DNA of 64,000 bases from Sipunculus nudus. Its lineage: Eukaryota; Annelida; Sipuncula; Golfingiida; Sipunculidae. Every line of letters begins with the position of its first letter. Positions within the stretch are counted from its first letter, which is position 1. A model generated the notes under the pieces. It saw only the letters and a program-made list of their open reading frames with translations, was not told the origin of the DNA and did not search any database. The position numbers were made by a program, and so were the translations under genes. Location of the stretch: assembly GCA_026874595.1 (NCBI GenBank), contig CM049317.1, forward strand, positions 44,232,401 to 44,296,400, given 5' to 3'. Below are positions 1 to 11,699 of this stretch, one piece after another.

Positions 1-589
1 TAAGAGAATATATATTATTTGAATAAGCAAAAGCCAAATATGGTGATGACTAAGTTAATTTACAATATGCTTGTTCCAATAATAAGAGTATATATTATTG
101 GAACAATGTATACTGATGAATCAGTTTAGCTTATACAATATGTATAGATAGATCGATACATCACTAGCAAGTATGATATTATAGTATTTGTCCACAGGTT
201 TCTTGCCTATTCTGTGCATGTGGTCCGGTCACTGATTCATCGTTGAGGGATGTCTGACGTCTAGACTAACGATGGTTAGGTCAGTTACTACTAACAATAC
301 TCACTTGATAAGATAATATAAGCCTTTATTCATCATGCAAGGCATGAAATTCATTCCAAAGAATTTACAGCACATGTATAGACACCTACAGGCACTGTAC
401 ATGAATCAAGTACAGACGTTATAGCACATCACAGACAATTATAGCACATCACTGGCATTATATTAAGTATATCACAGGCATTATAGCACTTCACAGGTAT
501 TATACATATGCAAGAATGAGCTGATCTATATACTACATAAAATATAGATAGATGTATATATACACAATTCCTAAATCACTTACATCACA
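1..589. other. AT-rich DNA, no gene recognised
   Basis: No coding signal is seen. A perfect 14-bp inverted repeat (TTGTTCCAATAATA at 71-84, its complement at 93-106) has an 8-base spacer. A loose short tandem motif, roughly TTATAGCACATCACAGGCA, recurs between 418 and 510. The stretch lies beyond the last recognised DMRT exon on the minus strand, so it could still be intron of that gene. Confidence 0.5.
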
Positions 590-1380
590 GTGCTTTCTGT
601 ACCATTTAACAATCTGATACTAGCGAGTAAGAAATTTTTCCTGTATCTTGCTGTGCGACAATGTTCAGCCCTTAGTCTTTTTCCCGACCTCAGAGCATCA
701 TATAAACAAGACAGCTCATGTTAAGAATCAGCCCTGGTATACTGTGCCTTTCGTGTGACACAGCAGCAACAGAGTTCATTCAGCAGCTTTACATTCTTCA
801 GACACCACTCTGACTCTATCCCTGCACAAACAATTCTTCCCAGTTTGTTTTGGGGTGCTGTATTGCAATTTCTGAACCAGCTTGTAATGCAGAATGTTGA
901 CACTGACTGAATCACAGAAATATAAAAAGGGTTCCATTTTTTTTTGTTTTGAAATTCATCCGGGACAGTTTTCTCAGGAAAAACAATCTCATATTTTCCT
1001 TTTTATAAATGTTTTGCACATCAGCTTCAAAGGTATATTTTTCATCTATTATTGTACCAAGATATTTGTATTCTGTCACATTTTCTGGGGTTTGGCCATT
1101 TATGGAAAGAGGTTCATGTTTTGTTGTTACTGAACCTATAATCATTTCTTTTGTCTATCTACCATTGAATTCTGAGAAGTTAATGTCAAGCCACTCCACA
1201 AATCTTTGCACCTCTAGCCTATAATCTAAGTCTGAATTATTACAAAGGCTAATCAGTGCTGTGTCATAGGTGTATTTGATCAATTTACAACTCTCAGAGA
1301 TGATAACCCTGCAGTCAATGGTATATAAAGTGATTAATATGGGCGAGAGAACGCCTGTGGAGCACCTGTATTTGTTTGAA
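590..1380 (-). pseudogene. LINE reverse transcriptase relic, 3' part
   Basis: Minus-strand translation gives the last part of a non-LTR retrotransposon reverse transcriptase of the CR1/L2/Rex-like style. Reading downward from about 1367 there is a GVLSPILITLYT-like block, then YTYDTAL where an active enzyme has YADD. Next come an EVQRFVEWLDINFSEFN block and EYKYLGTIIDEKYTF with FFLRKL. In another frame (721-915) lies LTFCITSWF..NKLGRIV, and at 590-710 a C-terminal RSGKRLRAEHC..IRLLN block. One in-frame stop before the 1145 segment, at least one frameshift and loss of the catalytic YADD show it is dead. The endonuclease and N-terminal RT parts are absent. Confidence in a LINE is high; the clade is a judgement from motif style. 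Confidence 0.85.
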
Positions 1381-1689
1381 TTTCCTCAGATTTTACATTC
1401 TTTAATCTGACAAACTGGCACCTGATGTTAAAAAGTTATGTGTCCACCTCATGATAGATGGACTGACGTTCATGTTAAGAAGTTTCTTTAGAACAAGTGT
1501 GGTTGAATTGTATTAAAAGAGCTAGAGAAATGTATAACAAGGCCTACAGGCCTAATGCGAACCTGTGCAAAGTTTAGGTGTATGAATAAAGGTTTATTTT
1601 TTAAATTTAATATTGATCCTCTTGCATATCTACCTTAGGCATTTTGATTTCAGCAAAATGGACGTTTACGACCTGCAAGTTTCAGACTA
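1381..1689. other. Unassigned DNA between LINE relic and family B array
   Basis: No ORF or repeat structure recognised. The first part may be decayed upstream RT sequence of the adjacent LINE relic. Confidence 0.35.
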
Positions 1690-2580
1690 GGACATTTTAA
1701 AACCAGAATATGGGTAGTCAACAAGCGACCATGTGTATCGGCAGAAATCAGAGTGGGACAGGTGAAGTGAGGCATGGATTAAGTGGCAAGGGGAATAGAG
1801 TGAGGTGTGTTGCATATTAGCATGGATGTCTGCAGCTTAAATGTGAATGTAGGTGGCGCCATGTGTCATAAAATCGAGAAAACTTTCAGGATGTATAAAC
1901 CTGCAAAATTTCAGGTGGATAAGTCAAACCACTTCTGAGATATGAGTGATTTTATCCCAAGGCAGATGAACAGATCAACGCTGTGCATATGTGGTTGCAG
2001 GTGGCGCCACCAGTTTTGCCTATGATGAAGAGCTATGTGAGATCTATACACAAGCAAAATTTTGGCCAAATTGGTCAAACGGTTCCCAAAATATGAGCTT
2101 GGATGTCTGCAGAGTAAACCTGAATGTAGGTGGCACCACCTGTCATAAAATCAAGAGAGCTGTCCGGGATGTATAAATCTGCAAAATTTCAGGTGGAAAA
2201 GTCAAACTACTGCTGAGATATGAGTGATTTTATATCAAGGCAGATGAACAGATGGACGCTGTGCATAAATGGTTGCAGTTGGCACCACCAGTTTTGCCTG
2301 TGATGAAGAGCTATGTGTGATCTATACACAAGCCAAATTTTGGCCCAATCATTCAAACGGTTCCCGAGATATGAGCTTGGATGTCTGCAGAGTAAACCTG
2401 AATGTAGGTGGCGCCACCTGTCATAAAATCGAGAAAGCTGTCCATGATGTATAAACCTGCAAAATTTCACGTGGATAAGTCAAACCACTTCTGAGATAGG
2501 AGTGATTTTATCCCAAGGCAGATGAACAGATGGACGCTGTGCATAAGTGGTTGCAGGTGGCGCCACCCTTTTTAGTGTAT
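1690..2580 (+). repeat. Family B tandem array, 278-bp units
   Basis: The GGATGTCTGCAG motif recurs at about 1823, 2101 and 2379, giving a 278-bp period. Each unit contains two copies of the palindrome GGTGGCGCCACC or near variants, about 149 bp apart; perfect copies are at 2000-2011, 2407-2418 and 2556-2567. The left flank (AGTCAACAAGCGACCATGTG with a GTATCGGCAG-type motif) matches the start of the second array near 21420, so this is the left part of the same mobile element. The right end is missing and the array fades at about 2580. Short open frames inside are fragments repeated with the unit and do not look coding. Confidence 0.85.
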
Positions 2581-2967
2581 GTTATAAAGCTAATAATCTG
2601 GGAATTCTGCATCTAGACATTGTGTCTAGACGTCTAGACACATAGTCTAGACCCCCGCCAGAGCCAGGTCAGTTGCCATGGTGATGTCTGGACCTCACCT
2701 GTTTGTACTGAGTGACCTCTTGACTTGGCTGCTGAAACTCAGCATGTTGTCAAATCTGTTTTCAAACACAGAAAGCCTCTTTCAATTGGCTACAATGCTT
2801 TTTTAAAGCTGTATTTACCCAATCTATTCTTATAAAACTGGCAGAACCCTACCATAGAATAATTCTTGTAAAGTTTAAACCAACCAGCTTAACAGTTTCA
2901 TCATAAATCAGTGTATAAGCTAGAAGAGTTTAAAATTACATTTTCGCTTGTAAAAAAACACATCAAT
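2581..2967. other. Spacer with a 22-bp perfect palindrome
   Basis: No gene. A perfect palindrome built from TGTGTCTAGAC and its complement lies at 2621-2642, flanked on both sides by further TCTAGA hexamers (2612-2618 and 2645-2651). The rest is AT-rich and unassigned. Confidence 0.6.
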
Positions 2968-3450
2968 GTAGGTGGCGCCACCAATACCTCAATTTCAGAT
3001 ATGACATATGTGACAAACATTGGTATAAAATTTGGTGATTATAGCTCTAGCCGTTCCTGAGATTTTAATTTTAGTGTGCTTTTTTGGACAGATGACTAGG
3101 TTCAACCTCCTGTAACTCAGCCAAAAATCTCCAAAATGGAACCATTCGAACAAACTTCAGAGAGATTGTTCCAGGGATCATTTCTGTGAAATATTGGACA
3201 ATTTGCCTGGGCAGTTTCGGAGAAGAAGATTTTTTTAGCTGTTTTAGCTTTTTCCTATAAAATCTAAGAAAATGCAGTTAGAAAAAAAATAAACAAAATC
3301 CAATAGAGTTAATCAGATGACTGATTATTTGCAAAAAATTTGGTGATGCTAGCTTCTGCTGTTTTTGAGATAGCTATGGTTGACATACAGACGACGCAAG
3401 ACGTACGATGTACGACGCACAACGCCGCACCATCGCATAAGCTCACAGGT
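2968..3450 (+). repeat. Dispersed repeat carrying the GGTGGCGCCACC palindrome
   Basis: A perfect GGTGGCGCCACC lies at 2971-2982, followed by sequence unlike families A or B. It includes phrases typical of mollusc repeats, such as a GTTCCTGAGATTTTAATTTT stretch and a terminal GACGACGCAAGACG/ACGACGCACAACGCC run near 3390-3430. Probably one non-autonomous mobile element; boundaries are estimated. Confidence 0.5.
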
Positions 3451-3892
3451 TCGCTAAAAAGGATTTCTGCAATCTTGCTAATTCCATTGCTACTTGGCGC
3501 AACCAAGGAATTTTAGAATATCATGTGTGATTAGAATCGTAGGATCCTTACATTCCGCTTGGTGGTGTAGTCAAATTGTAAAGGGTCTTGGTGCTGTTTA
3601 ATTTGTCTACATAAATTAAGTGCCGTCACTAGATTCATGTGCCACTACTCACATAAAGGAACAATATCAACCTCAGGACTATAACAAGGATATAAGGATA
3701 CAGTATAAACAGGACTTTATATATTATACATGGTGCACCTTTTTCACATATATATGTATGGCCATTATAATATATGTACATAGTGTATTGAATATTTCCT
3801 AGAATAGACGCCCGGGCGTATATTTTTTTCAGACCCTGCTTTGACCTGGCGTCTAAACAAGGCCGGCGTATATTCAAGGTCGGCATTTATTA
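3451..3892. other. Unassigned AT-rich DNA
   Basis: Two short overlapping open frames of 60-83 codons lie on opposite strands, with no recognisable domain and AT-driven codon use. Nothing else is seen. Confidence 0.4.
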
Positions 3893-4451
3893 AACAAGTG
3901 ACCCATGGGTCATGACGCTCAGCTGACTGACATGTTGATAAAATGTCCTTGCACAGACAACTAATTAAGATAGGTCGCATCATTGTTCATGCATATTAGC
4001 TTAAGTTCATCAAGACCGAACCCATAAAAACAAATTTGATGACAATCCAACCAGCCTTTCATGAGGAATCTGGCAATTTGTGTGTACTTTGCATTATTTC
4101 TGGGATGCTCAAACATACCCCAAAACTCTGAGAATATAGGTCACTGTGACCCAATTTCAGGTTTCTGGGGAGAACTTCTGAAGAACTCTCAGGATGTCAA
4201 GTTAGAAGATTCTGGGCCCCATGGTTATGATTTGTGCCCTACTTTGGTATCAAATTTTCAATTATTCTGAGTTTATAAGCCCCATAGCTCAGAAAATATG
4301 GGTAACAGAGACCTTCATTCATGTTTCCAAGGAGACTTTTCACAGATCTCCCTGGATGTCAAGTTTGAAGATTCTAGGACCAATGGTAACAATTTGAGCC
4401 CTGTTAAGGGACAACCGCATCTTTGAAGGTCTCATAAATAGGCCTAGCAAA
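3893..4451 (+). mobile_element. Family A element, left terminus and leader
   Basis: Starts with ACAAGTG and the perfect 12-bp palindrome GACCCATGGGTC (3900-3911), then ATGACGCTCAGCTGAC. A unique leader of about 190 bp follows (TTCATGCATATTAGCTTAAG, then GAGGAATCTGGCAATTTGTG). The same leader recurs at 25051, 41752 and 52837, so this is a defined left end. The 337-bp unit then begins (GCCCCATAGCTCAGAAAATA, ATGGGTAACAGAGACC). The unit is interrupted at about 4452 by a D element and resumes at 6347. Confidence 0.8.
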
Positions 4452-6346
4452 AAACAAGGGACCCATGGGTCACGGTGCTCAGCTTAAGTTTGAAATTTTT
4501 GCAAATGCAAAATATTCTATTTTAATGTTTTTCATTTATATAAGCATATGAGAAGCTAAGAGGAAAGAGGCTCTCCTACTTGGTTATAGTAAAGTTCTAA
4601 ATATATGATTGCAAACTAATACTCTGACAAGACTGTCATGAAGAAAAACAGTAAAAGTTTTGAGATACTGTGATGCATATGAAAAATTTACAGATGGACA
4701 GGCCAGTGGACAGAATGGACTAATACCTTTATCTCACTTTCAAGGGAATAATGCATTTAAGTTTATATATAAGCCTATTATTTATGCATATATCCACTTT
4801 TTCCATAAAAATAGCTTTTTATCTGATTAATTTTTTTTTATTTAAAAGTTTTATAAATTTGTATTAAAAACACTGAAAATATAAGTTACAATATTAGAAT
4901 TCTAAGTTGCAATCATTATATATCCAGAGTGTAGCTCATATTGGGTCATAACATGCATACACATATATTTTTATTATTTTTAAATCACAAATGTTTTAAC
5001 TGAATTTAAAAGAAAATAATGCCACAACATGGCATCTACAAGATTATTCCTTGAATCACTATTAAAAAGTTTTGCACAATGGAGTTTTCAGTACATGCTT
5101 AATCTTATTCACTGAAATAAAATAAAAGATTCAGTAAATTTGGTAAAATAAAAACATCTTTTCAAATAAAGTATACACAATGTTGGTTGAATGAGGAACA
5201 AACAATATCATTATGCTAATTACAATCTATGCTATAATTTATTACTGGAATTAATAGTCAATTTCACACCTGGTGAAGTTTTTACTCTTCTCAAGTAAGG
5301 AATTACTTATCTGATGAACATCCACACTTTCAAAGCAATACACCACTTTGTGGACACAATTAAATGTGCACTTTAATCAATGTAACCCTGGTGGTAAATA
5401 TAAAATCTAAAATGTAGCATTGCATAGCCAAGAATAAAATGAAATACAGAAAATTATAACATTCATCTAGTTAATGCACCATCTGGGGGGGGGGGGGGGG
5501 GTAGGAGAGCAGAGAGAAAGCCTGCTAGTAGTGGCCAAGCTGAGCCAAGGCAAGCTGCCTGGGATGGGTTACATAATGCAAGTGAAGGCTGTACTACTAG
5601 GTGGGCTACATGTTAACAACACTTGACATGGTGTATGAAATTTTGAATAAAAGCTACTCTTTTCAATCAATTCCTTTGAAATTTCAGATTTTAAAAGATT
5701 AAATCCTTATGTATATATGCGGTTAAATTTAAATCAACAGTGCTTACAGGGAAAAAACTTGCCATTGCCAAAGTTGGACAAAATTCAAGGTATTGATTTT
5801 TTATTTATGCTAATAACTTGAAAATTTGCAAAATTCAGATCTAATTTTGGGTAAACAATTGAATCTTGATTAAATAAAAATATATTCCTGAAAAAAAGTC
5901 TCCAGCTTCAGCAATACTCATTTAAGGTGAGTAAATATTTTTTATATTTTTTTTTTAAATTGCAATTTATATATTTGGGCCCATCACTTCAAAATAATAC
6001 CCAATACTGACCTAATTTTTGGTATGTTCATAGAAAATGTATGAAAGAATAGGAAAACTGAATATGATCAAAAACAGATCAGTGGTTTTGATATTAGGCA
6101 GCCCTGAAGTGTAACAATGGCTTTTTTATGGAAAACAGAGTTTTTTCCTCAATATCTCGAAGGAACGAAGTCCTAATGACCCAATTTTCGGTATGGTAGG
6201 AGATTTTGGGGACATCTGATGAAATGCAAAATTTTGGATTCTTAGGTCCAACGGTTTTAAAACGTGCCCTGTTAACGGACGGCCGGCCGGACGATGGACA
6301 AAGGACCACAACTATAGCTCAGATGACTTATAGTCAGCTGAGCTAA
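4452..6346 (+). mobile_element. Family D element, apparently full length, inserted in family A
   Basis: The left end has CAAGG plus GACCCATGGGTC (4460-4471) and CACGGTGCTCAGC. The right end has GACGGCCGGCCGGACGATGG, then CTATAGCTCAGATGACTTAT and GTCAGCTGAGCTAAAAA, ending at 6346. The CTCAGC near the left end and the GCTGAG near the right end form a short subterminal inverted repeat. Family A sequence resumes directly on the right. No ORF of note, so non-autonomous. A run of 17 G lies at 5485-5501. The interior (TGAAATTTCAGATTTT, GCCAAAGTTGGACAAAATTC) recurs at 21200-21420 and 22800-24650. Confidence 0.75.
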
Positions 6347-8909
6347 AAATTCATGAAAATTGGAAAAAATACAGGTGGTGCCACCAGTCTGCAGGAAGTG
6401 ATGGAATATCCCATGATCGATATTCATGCAAAGAATCATGGTGATCAATGCAGTAGTTATTCAGATACTTGAGCTTTTGTATCAAATTTTGCATTATTCT
6501 AGAGGGGGTACTTTGGAGCCCCATAGCTCAAGGGTTTGGGTAACAGAGACCTTATTTCATGTTTCCAAGGAGATTTTTCATTGACCTCTCTTGATGTCAA
6601 GTATGAAGATTCCAGGTACAGTGGTTAAGATTTGTGCCCTGTTAAAAGATGACCACATCTTAAGAGATCTCAAAAATAGAGAAAAAAATTTGTAAAAATC
6701 GAAAAAATACATGTGGCGCCACCAGACTGCAGAAACCGATGAAACATTCCATGATCAATATCCATGCAAAGAATCATGGTGATCAATGCAAAAATTGTTC
6801 AGTTACTTGAGCTTTTGTATAAAATTTTCCATTATTCTGAAGGGGTTCTTTGGAGCCCCATAGCTCAGAGGTTATGGGTAACAAAGACCTAATTTCAAGT
6901 TTCAAAGGGGAATTTCCATGGGCCTCCCTGCATGTCAAGAGTGAAACCTAATTTCAGGTTTCCATGAAGACTTGTCATGGACCTCCCTGGTTTTCAAGTA
7001 AGAAGATTCAAGGTCAAACAGTGACAATTTGTGCCTTGTTAATAGATGACTGCTTCATTTGAAGGTAACAAAAATAGAAAAAAAAAATGTGTGAAAATTT
7101 GAAAAAATACAGGTGGGGCCACTAGTTTACAGGAACTGATGAAGCACTCGATGATCAAAAAGGCAGGCAAAGAATCATAGCAATTCATGAATTAGATATT
7201 CAAATACAGAACCTTTTTTATCACATTTTTAATTATTCTGGGGGTACTTACAAGCCCAATAGCTCGGAGGATATGGGTAACAGAGACCTAATTTCAGGTA
7301 TTGATGAAGACTTTTCATTGACCTCTTTAGATGATAAGTTAGAACATTCTAGGTCAAACAGTGATGATTTGTGCCCTGTTAACAGATGATTCTTTATTTG
7401 AATGGTCTCAAAAATAGAAAAAAAAATGCTTGAAAATTTGAAAAAATACAGGCAGCGCCACCAGTCTGCAGGAACTGAAGAAACAGTCCATGATCAGTAA
7501 GCATGCAAAGAATTATGGTGATCAATGCATTAGTTATTCAGATACTGGAGTGTTTGTATCAAATTTTTAATTGTTCTTTGGGGTACTTTCGTGCCCCATA
7601 GCTTGGAGGATATAGGTAACAAAGACCTAATTTCAGGTTTCCAAGGATATTTTTCAATGACCTCACTAGATGTCATGTATAAATATTCTAGGTCCAGAGG
7701 TTATGATTTGTGTCTTGTTTACAGATGAGGCTTTATTTGAAGGTCTCACAAATAGAGAAAAATATGCGTGAAAATTGGAAAAAAATACAGGTGGCACCAC
7801 CAGTCTGCAGGAACTGAAGAAACTGTATCAAATATTGAATTATTCTGAGCGAACTTATGAGCCCCATAGTTCCAAGAATATGAGTAACAGAGACCTCATT
7901 TCACATTTCCACAGAGATCTTTCATGGACCTCCTTTGATGTCAAGTTAAAAGATTCCAAGTCCAGCAGTTACGATTCGTGCCTTGTTAACAAAAGACAAC
8001 TTCTTTGAAGGTCTCAAAAGAAGAGAAAAAAATTCGTAAAAATCGAAAAAATACAGGTAGCGCCACCAGACTGCAGAAACTGATGACACATTCCATTATC
8101 AATATCAATGCAAACAATCATGGGGATCAATGCAATAGTTGTTCAGTTACTTGAGCTTTTGTATCAGATTTTTCATTATTCTGGGGGGTACTTCGAAGCC
8201 CCATAGCTCAGAGGTTATGGGTAACAGAGACCTTATTTCATGTTTTCAAGGAGACTTTATATGGGCCTCTCTGCATGTCAAGAGAGAAGATTCTAGGTCC
8301 AGTCGTTATGATTTGTGCTCTGTTAACAGATGACCGCATCTTAAGAGGTCTCAAAAATAGAGAAAAAAAATCGTAAAAATAAAAAAAAGCCAGATGGCCC
8401 CACCAGTCTGCAGAAACTGATGTAACACTCCATGATCAATATCCATGCAAAAAATCATGGTGATCAATGCATTAGTTGTTCAGATACCTGAGCTTTTGTA
8501 TCAAATTTTCCATTATTCTGGGGGGTACTTCGGAGCCCTATAGCTCGAAGAATATGGGGAACAGAGACCTAATTTCAGGTTTCCAAGGAGATTTTTTATG
8601 GTCCTCCCAGGATGCCAAGTAAAAAGATTCCAGGTGCAGCAGTTACAATTTGTGCCCTGTTAACAGCCGGCCTGATGTACGACGGACAAAGAGTGATCGC
8701 TACAGCTTGGATGACTTTCAGTCAGCTGAGTTAAAAATTAGAAAAAGACACAGGTGGCACCACAAGTCTCCAGGAACTCATGAAACTGTTCATGATCATA
8801 TGCAAGGCAAGAATCATGGCAATCAATAGGTAGTTATTCAGATAATGGAGCTTCTGATTAAATTTTTAATTATTCTGGGGCGCACAAACAAGATTCATAA
8901 CTAAGAGAA
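6347..8909 (+). repeat. Family A tandem array, 337-bp units
   Basis: Units are anchored on GGTGGCGCCACC-like sites near 6374, 6712, 7112, 7451, 7790, 8055, 8393 and 8753. Normal spacing is 338-340 bp; the gap of 400 reflects an internal insertion and the gap of 265 a deletion. Each unit runs: palindrome, CAGTCTGCAGGAACTGATG, CATGATCAATATCCATGC, GCTTTTGTATCAAATTTT, GCCCCATAGCTC, AACAGAGACCTAATTTCAGG, TGGACCTCCCTGGATGTCAA, ATTTGTGCCCTGTTAACAG, then an A-rich segment. A right terminus (GTCAGCTGAGTTAAAAA) ends near 8733, after which another partial unit begins. The array shows no coding potential. Confidence 0.9.
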
Positions 8910-9321
8910 TACTGTAGTTGCCTTTACATTCGCAAGGGTATTAATTTCGCGATATTTGCGAATGTGAAACAATCGCAAATATGAAACCCTTGGGAATAAG
9001 ATGCCCCATCAACTAATATGACCTCTGAAAACAACCTTATCAGCTAACTTATCTGTGCCTGCATGGTTTCCAAAATTGTTCATGCATTAGCCGTACCCAC
9101 AGGCTGTGATACATATGGGTTGTGAAACAAGTCATAATTTAATGACTGGACCAGTAATTAGTAAGGTTTTGTGGGTTTTTTTTCCTTTAAATCAAAACAG
9201 ATCCTGTTCTACTTAGATTTTACAGGTTCTGGTGCAATCGCAAAAATGAACGCCTCGTGAAAAGTTCAAAATGAAGAAATCGCAAAATTGTTGCACCGCG
9301 AATATAAAGCCAACCACAGTA
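8910..9321. mobile_element. MITE with TACTGTRGTTG terminal inverted repeats
   Basis: The left end TACTGTAGTTGCCTTTACAT and the right end, read in reverse (TACTGTGGTTGGCTTTATAT), form terminal inverted repeats continuing into ATTCGC. Length is about 412 bp. TA flanks both ends, consistent with a TA target duplication. Family A sequence flanks it on both sides (GAGAATA before, GTGACCTAAATTCAGG after), so it inserted into an A unit. The interior has further TTCGCG/CGCGAA motifs. No ORF. This end style is widespread among invertebrate MITEs (Tc1/mariner-like TA users); the superfamily is inference. Confidence 0.8.
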
Positions 9322-9480
9322 TATGTCATGGTGACCTAAATTCAGGTGTTCAAGAAGGATCTCCTAGGATATTAAGTTATTTTGAGTCAAGGTATCGATG
9401 GTTATAATTTGTGCCCTGTTAACTGTTTGACAGACCAATGGACAGACAGACAATATATACATTTATGGAAATCAAGTTTT
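9322..9480 (+). repeat. Family A unit, right remainder after the MITE
   Basis: Continues the interrupted A unit: GACCTAAATTCAGG, then ATAATTTGTGCCCTGTTAAC and a GACAGACC/GGACAGACAGAC run like the right ends of other A elements. The canonical AGCTGAGCTAAAAA terminus is missing. Confidence 0.65.
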
Positions 9481-11044
9481 ATCAATTCATAAGTAAATAT
9501 GCCATATACGAACTTGTGCAACCTAAGTGTTGTGATATGAGAAACTTGTTTATTCCAAATGATAATCACCAGTGTTGATAATGAGAACACCAGGCAGTTG
9601 GAAGGTATGCAGTGAACCAATGGATCAAGTAGAACCTTATTAAATGATGCGAATGTCACATTGTCCTAGTAACTGTACACGCGTGGTCCAACGCTCTAGA
9701 AGTCATTACACTCACTAGGTAAAGTGCATGTGTCAAGCAAGGTGGTTTTTTCACTTGTTGATAAATGTAGCAATTCAAGTGAGTTTTATCTGTGTCAGTA
9801 AGTGTTACCTTGAACGATGATACCTGTAATCAGGATTTTAAATGAGCCTGACCTGTAACCCATCACATAATAGATACAAAGCAGGGACTCCATGACCTGT
9901 TATGTAACTGATAAAATGTTACTGGTTTTGATCAGACAAGCTGGATACTATGTATTTCTTGAGTAATTTTCATTATTTCTGCCATACTGTTCTTGTTTAA
10001 CATTTGCTTCCAAGCACAGCACATTCCTGGGCAAATGCAAGTAAACTAAATATAGAACTAATCAACTGAATACCTGTTTTATATTAATCTTCTTCCAAAT
10101 CTTTTATACAAGTCATTAATTTGTCTTCTCTCACTTTTTGTGTATTTTATCATTTGACAAATATACATTTCAGCAGTTATAGGAGTATGTTACCTGTCAT
10201 AATTAACCCAATTACATGTTAATGTAATGTTACATAAGGGTCAAGTAAAAGAGGAAATATGAAAAACATGACCCTCATTTTTTTGCCACAGTCTTACTCG
10301 AGACTTAGCTTATACGTGTCAACTGATTCTGCAATGGTGCCTAAAGCATACCCTATGAAATATTAACAAAGAATTAAAATTTAATATTATTTGTACCAGG
10401 TGTTAATGTGCCATATGCACCCAAACTTTCTGCTGTGTTTTCACACATTCTGATCTGTATAATTTATTAGGGGCCTTATAATGAATGCCTTGTCAGTCCT
10501 TTCAGTGACACTTTTCTTGACGCATTATTATATACAGAATACATTTGATCTTCCTCAAATTCATAGGGATAATTGGTGTCTATGAGGGCTCTAGACTTTC
10601 AAATTCTGACCTGTCAGGATCACTAAATGGCCACCAGGCTACAATCAGCACAATATCTTAAAGAAAATGTTTTATCTCTCTCAAATCACATGGATATTGC
10701 CTATGAAAGCTCCAGCCCTTTTGAATTACAGACCCTTCCAAAAGCCAAAATGGCATGTTTAAGAGACTACAAAAAATGCCTAGGATATGGTTATAAAGAA
10801 AAGCTTGTTTCTGGCAACCTATTTAAGTCAAGAGGCACAATATTTAGACAAGATGTGTTCAAGATATTACCTTTCACAATAAATGGTTTTTATCACATGA
10901 GACACCATAGAATTTAGTAATAGTTTATTCTCTTACTTTGTTTCTATACTTTCAAAATTATGCCTGGGCTCTGTGCCTTTGATGTTATTCAATAATTGAC
11001 TATATACTCCATGTACCCAATCAAGCTGACTGGTCTGAGATCAC
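9481..11044. other. Unique DNA downstream of DMRT exon 3 (probable intron)
   Basis: No repeat family or domain recognised. A plus-strand open frame of 96 codons at 10627-10917 is AT-rich and spans a diverged two-copy repeat of about 130 bp: the phrases with TCTATGAGGGCTCTAGAC and CCTATGAAAGCTCCAGCC repeat. It is therefore unlikely to be a gene. If the DMRT gene continues past exon 3, this is intron or later 3' region. Confidence 0.4.
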
Positions 11045-11232
11045 AACCATCAGTCCATAGTTATCAATCACTAAGGGCTTTTTTTTTTTGCTTCAAATCT
11101 AAATTCAATAAAATGTTCTGTGTTCCAGTAAACCCCTTTGACAAACTTAATTGCTTAATTGGTAGACTCAACAACTTATATGAGGTCCCCCTAAAGTTAC
11201 TTAGTAAATCCCAATTTTAGGTCTCAGTTCAT
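11045..11232 (-). repeat. Dispersed repeat, first arm of an inverted pair around DMRT exon 3
   Basis: The segment from ATCAATCACTAAGGGC through the poly-T tract to GTCTCAGTTCATTC is the reverse complement of 14457-14640, with scattered mismatches. The two arms are about 3.2 kb apart and enclose exon 3 and the 40-bp minisatellite. A non-autonomous repeat is likely; the family is not recognised. Confidence 0.8.
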
Positions 11233-11484
11233 TCATATTTCAGTGCAATTTAACATCATCAACATATCATCTTATATAGTGTCTATTGTAACCACTATTT
11301 GCAATTTTTTTCTATTATAACAAGTAAAGTAGCCTTTAAAACTAAAATAATTCAATTTTCTTGGTGCTCAAAATGTTTTCGCAGAAACAGATGATGGATG
11401 CAGACCTGCTGAGACGCTCAGGACTATGAACTACTGTTGGTCAGGTTAACTTAAAATTACAAACAAAATATGAATAGTGAATAC

Positions 11485-11610
11485 CTTCAACAATTCGACT
11501 AATTGCAAGGCCAACATTTTCCTTGCAGTCTTTGAGCACAGCATTAAGAGTTGACACATCATCATGTGGGAACATCCTGATCAAAGTCTGCAGCGGAGTG
11601 CTGTCAACAT
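11485..11610 (-). CDS. dmrt: DMRT transcription factor, exon 3 (DMA/Dsx-dimer-like domain)
   Basis: Minus strand, 126 bp, 42 codons. The acceptor is TTTTTTACTTGTAG before the exon; the donor after GAAG is GTATTC. Phase 1 at both ends, so it joins exon 2 in frame (Q102, then D103). It encodes residues about 103-144: STPLQTLIRMFPHDDV, then LNAVLKDCKENVGLAISRIV. The FP motif, hydrophobic spacing and cysteine fit the UBA-like helical domain known as DMA in DMRT3/4/5 and the dimerisation domain of Doublesex. The VLKDC..NV..A..RI pattern resembles the Dsx version more, by eye. If the donor is not used, the frame runs only 15 codons past E144 before TGA, so a terminal exon is an alternative. The last conserved block found, so the C-terminus is unknown. 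Confidence 0.85.
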
Positions 11611-11699
11611 CTACAAGTAAAAAACATCATGACATGTAGAGCTGTCAACATCTACAAGTACAACAGGTCATGACACGTAGAGCTTTCAACATCTACTAT
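11611..11699 (-). repeat. First minisatellite copies adjoining the exon 3 acceptor
   Basis: Two imperfect copies (near 11642 and 11683) of the exon 3 junction sequence CTGTCAACATCTACAAGTA, linked by ACATCATGACATGTAGAG-type sequence. They belong to the array at 12084 but are separated from it by a D-element insertion. Confidence 0.85.

Noticed and set aside
10627-10917. 96-codon plus-strand open frame
   Set aside because: No recognisable domain, AT-driven composition, and it spans a diverged two-copy repeat; no splice or promoter context on the plus strand.
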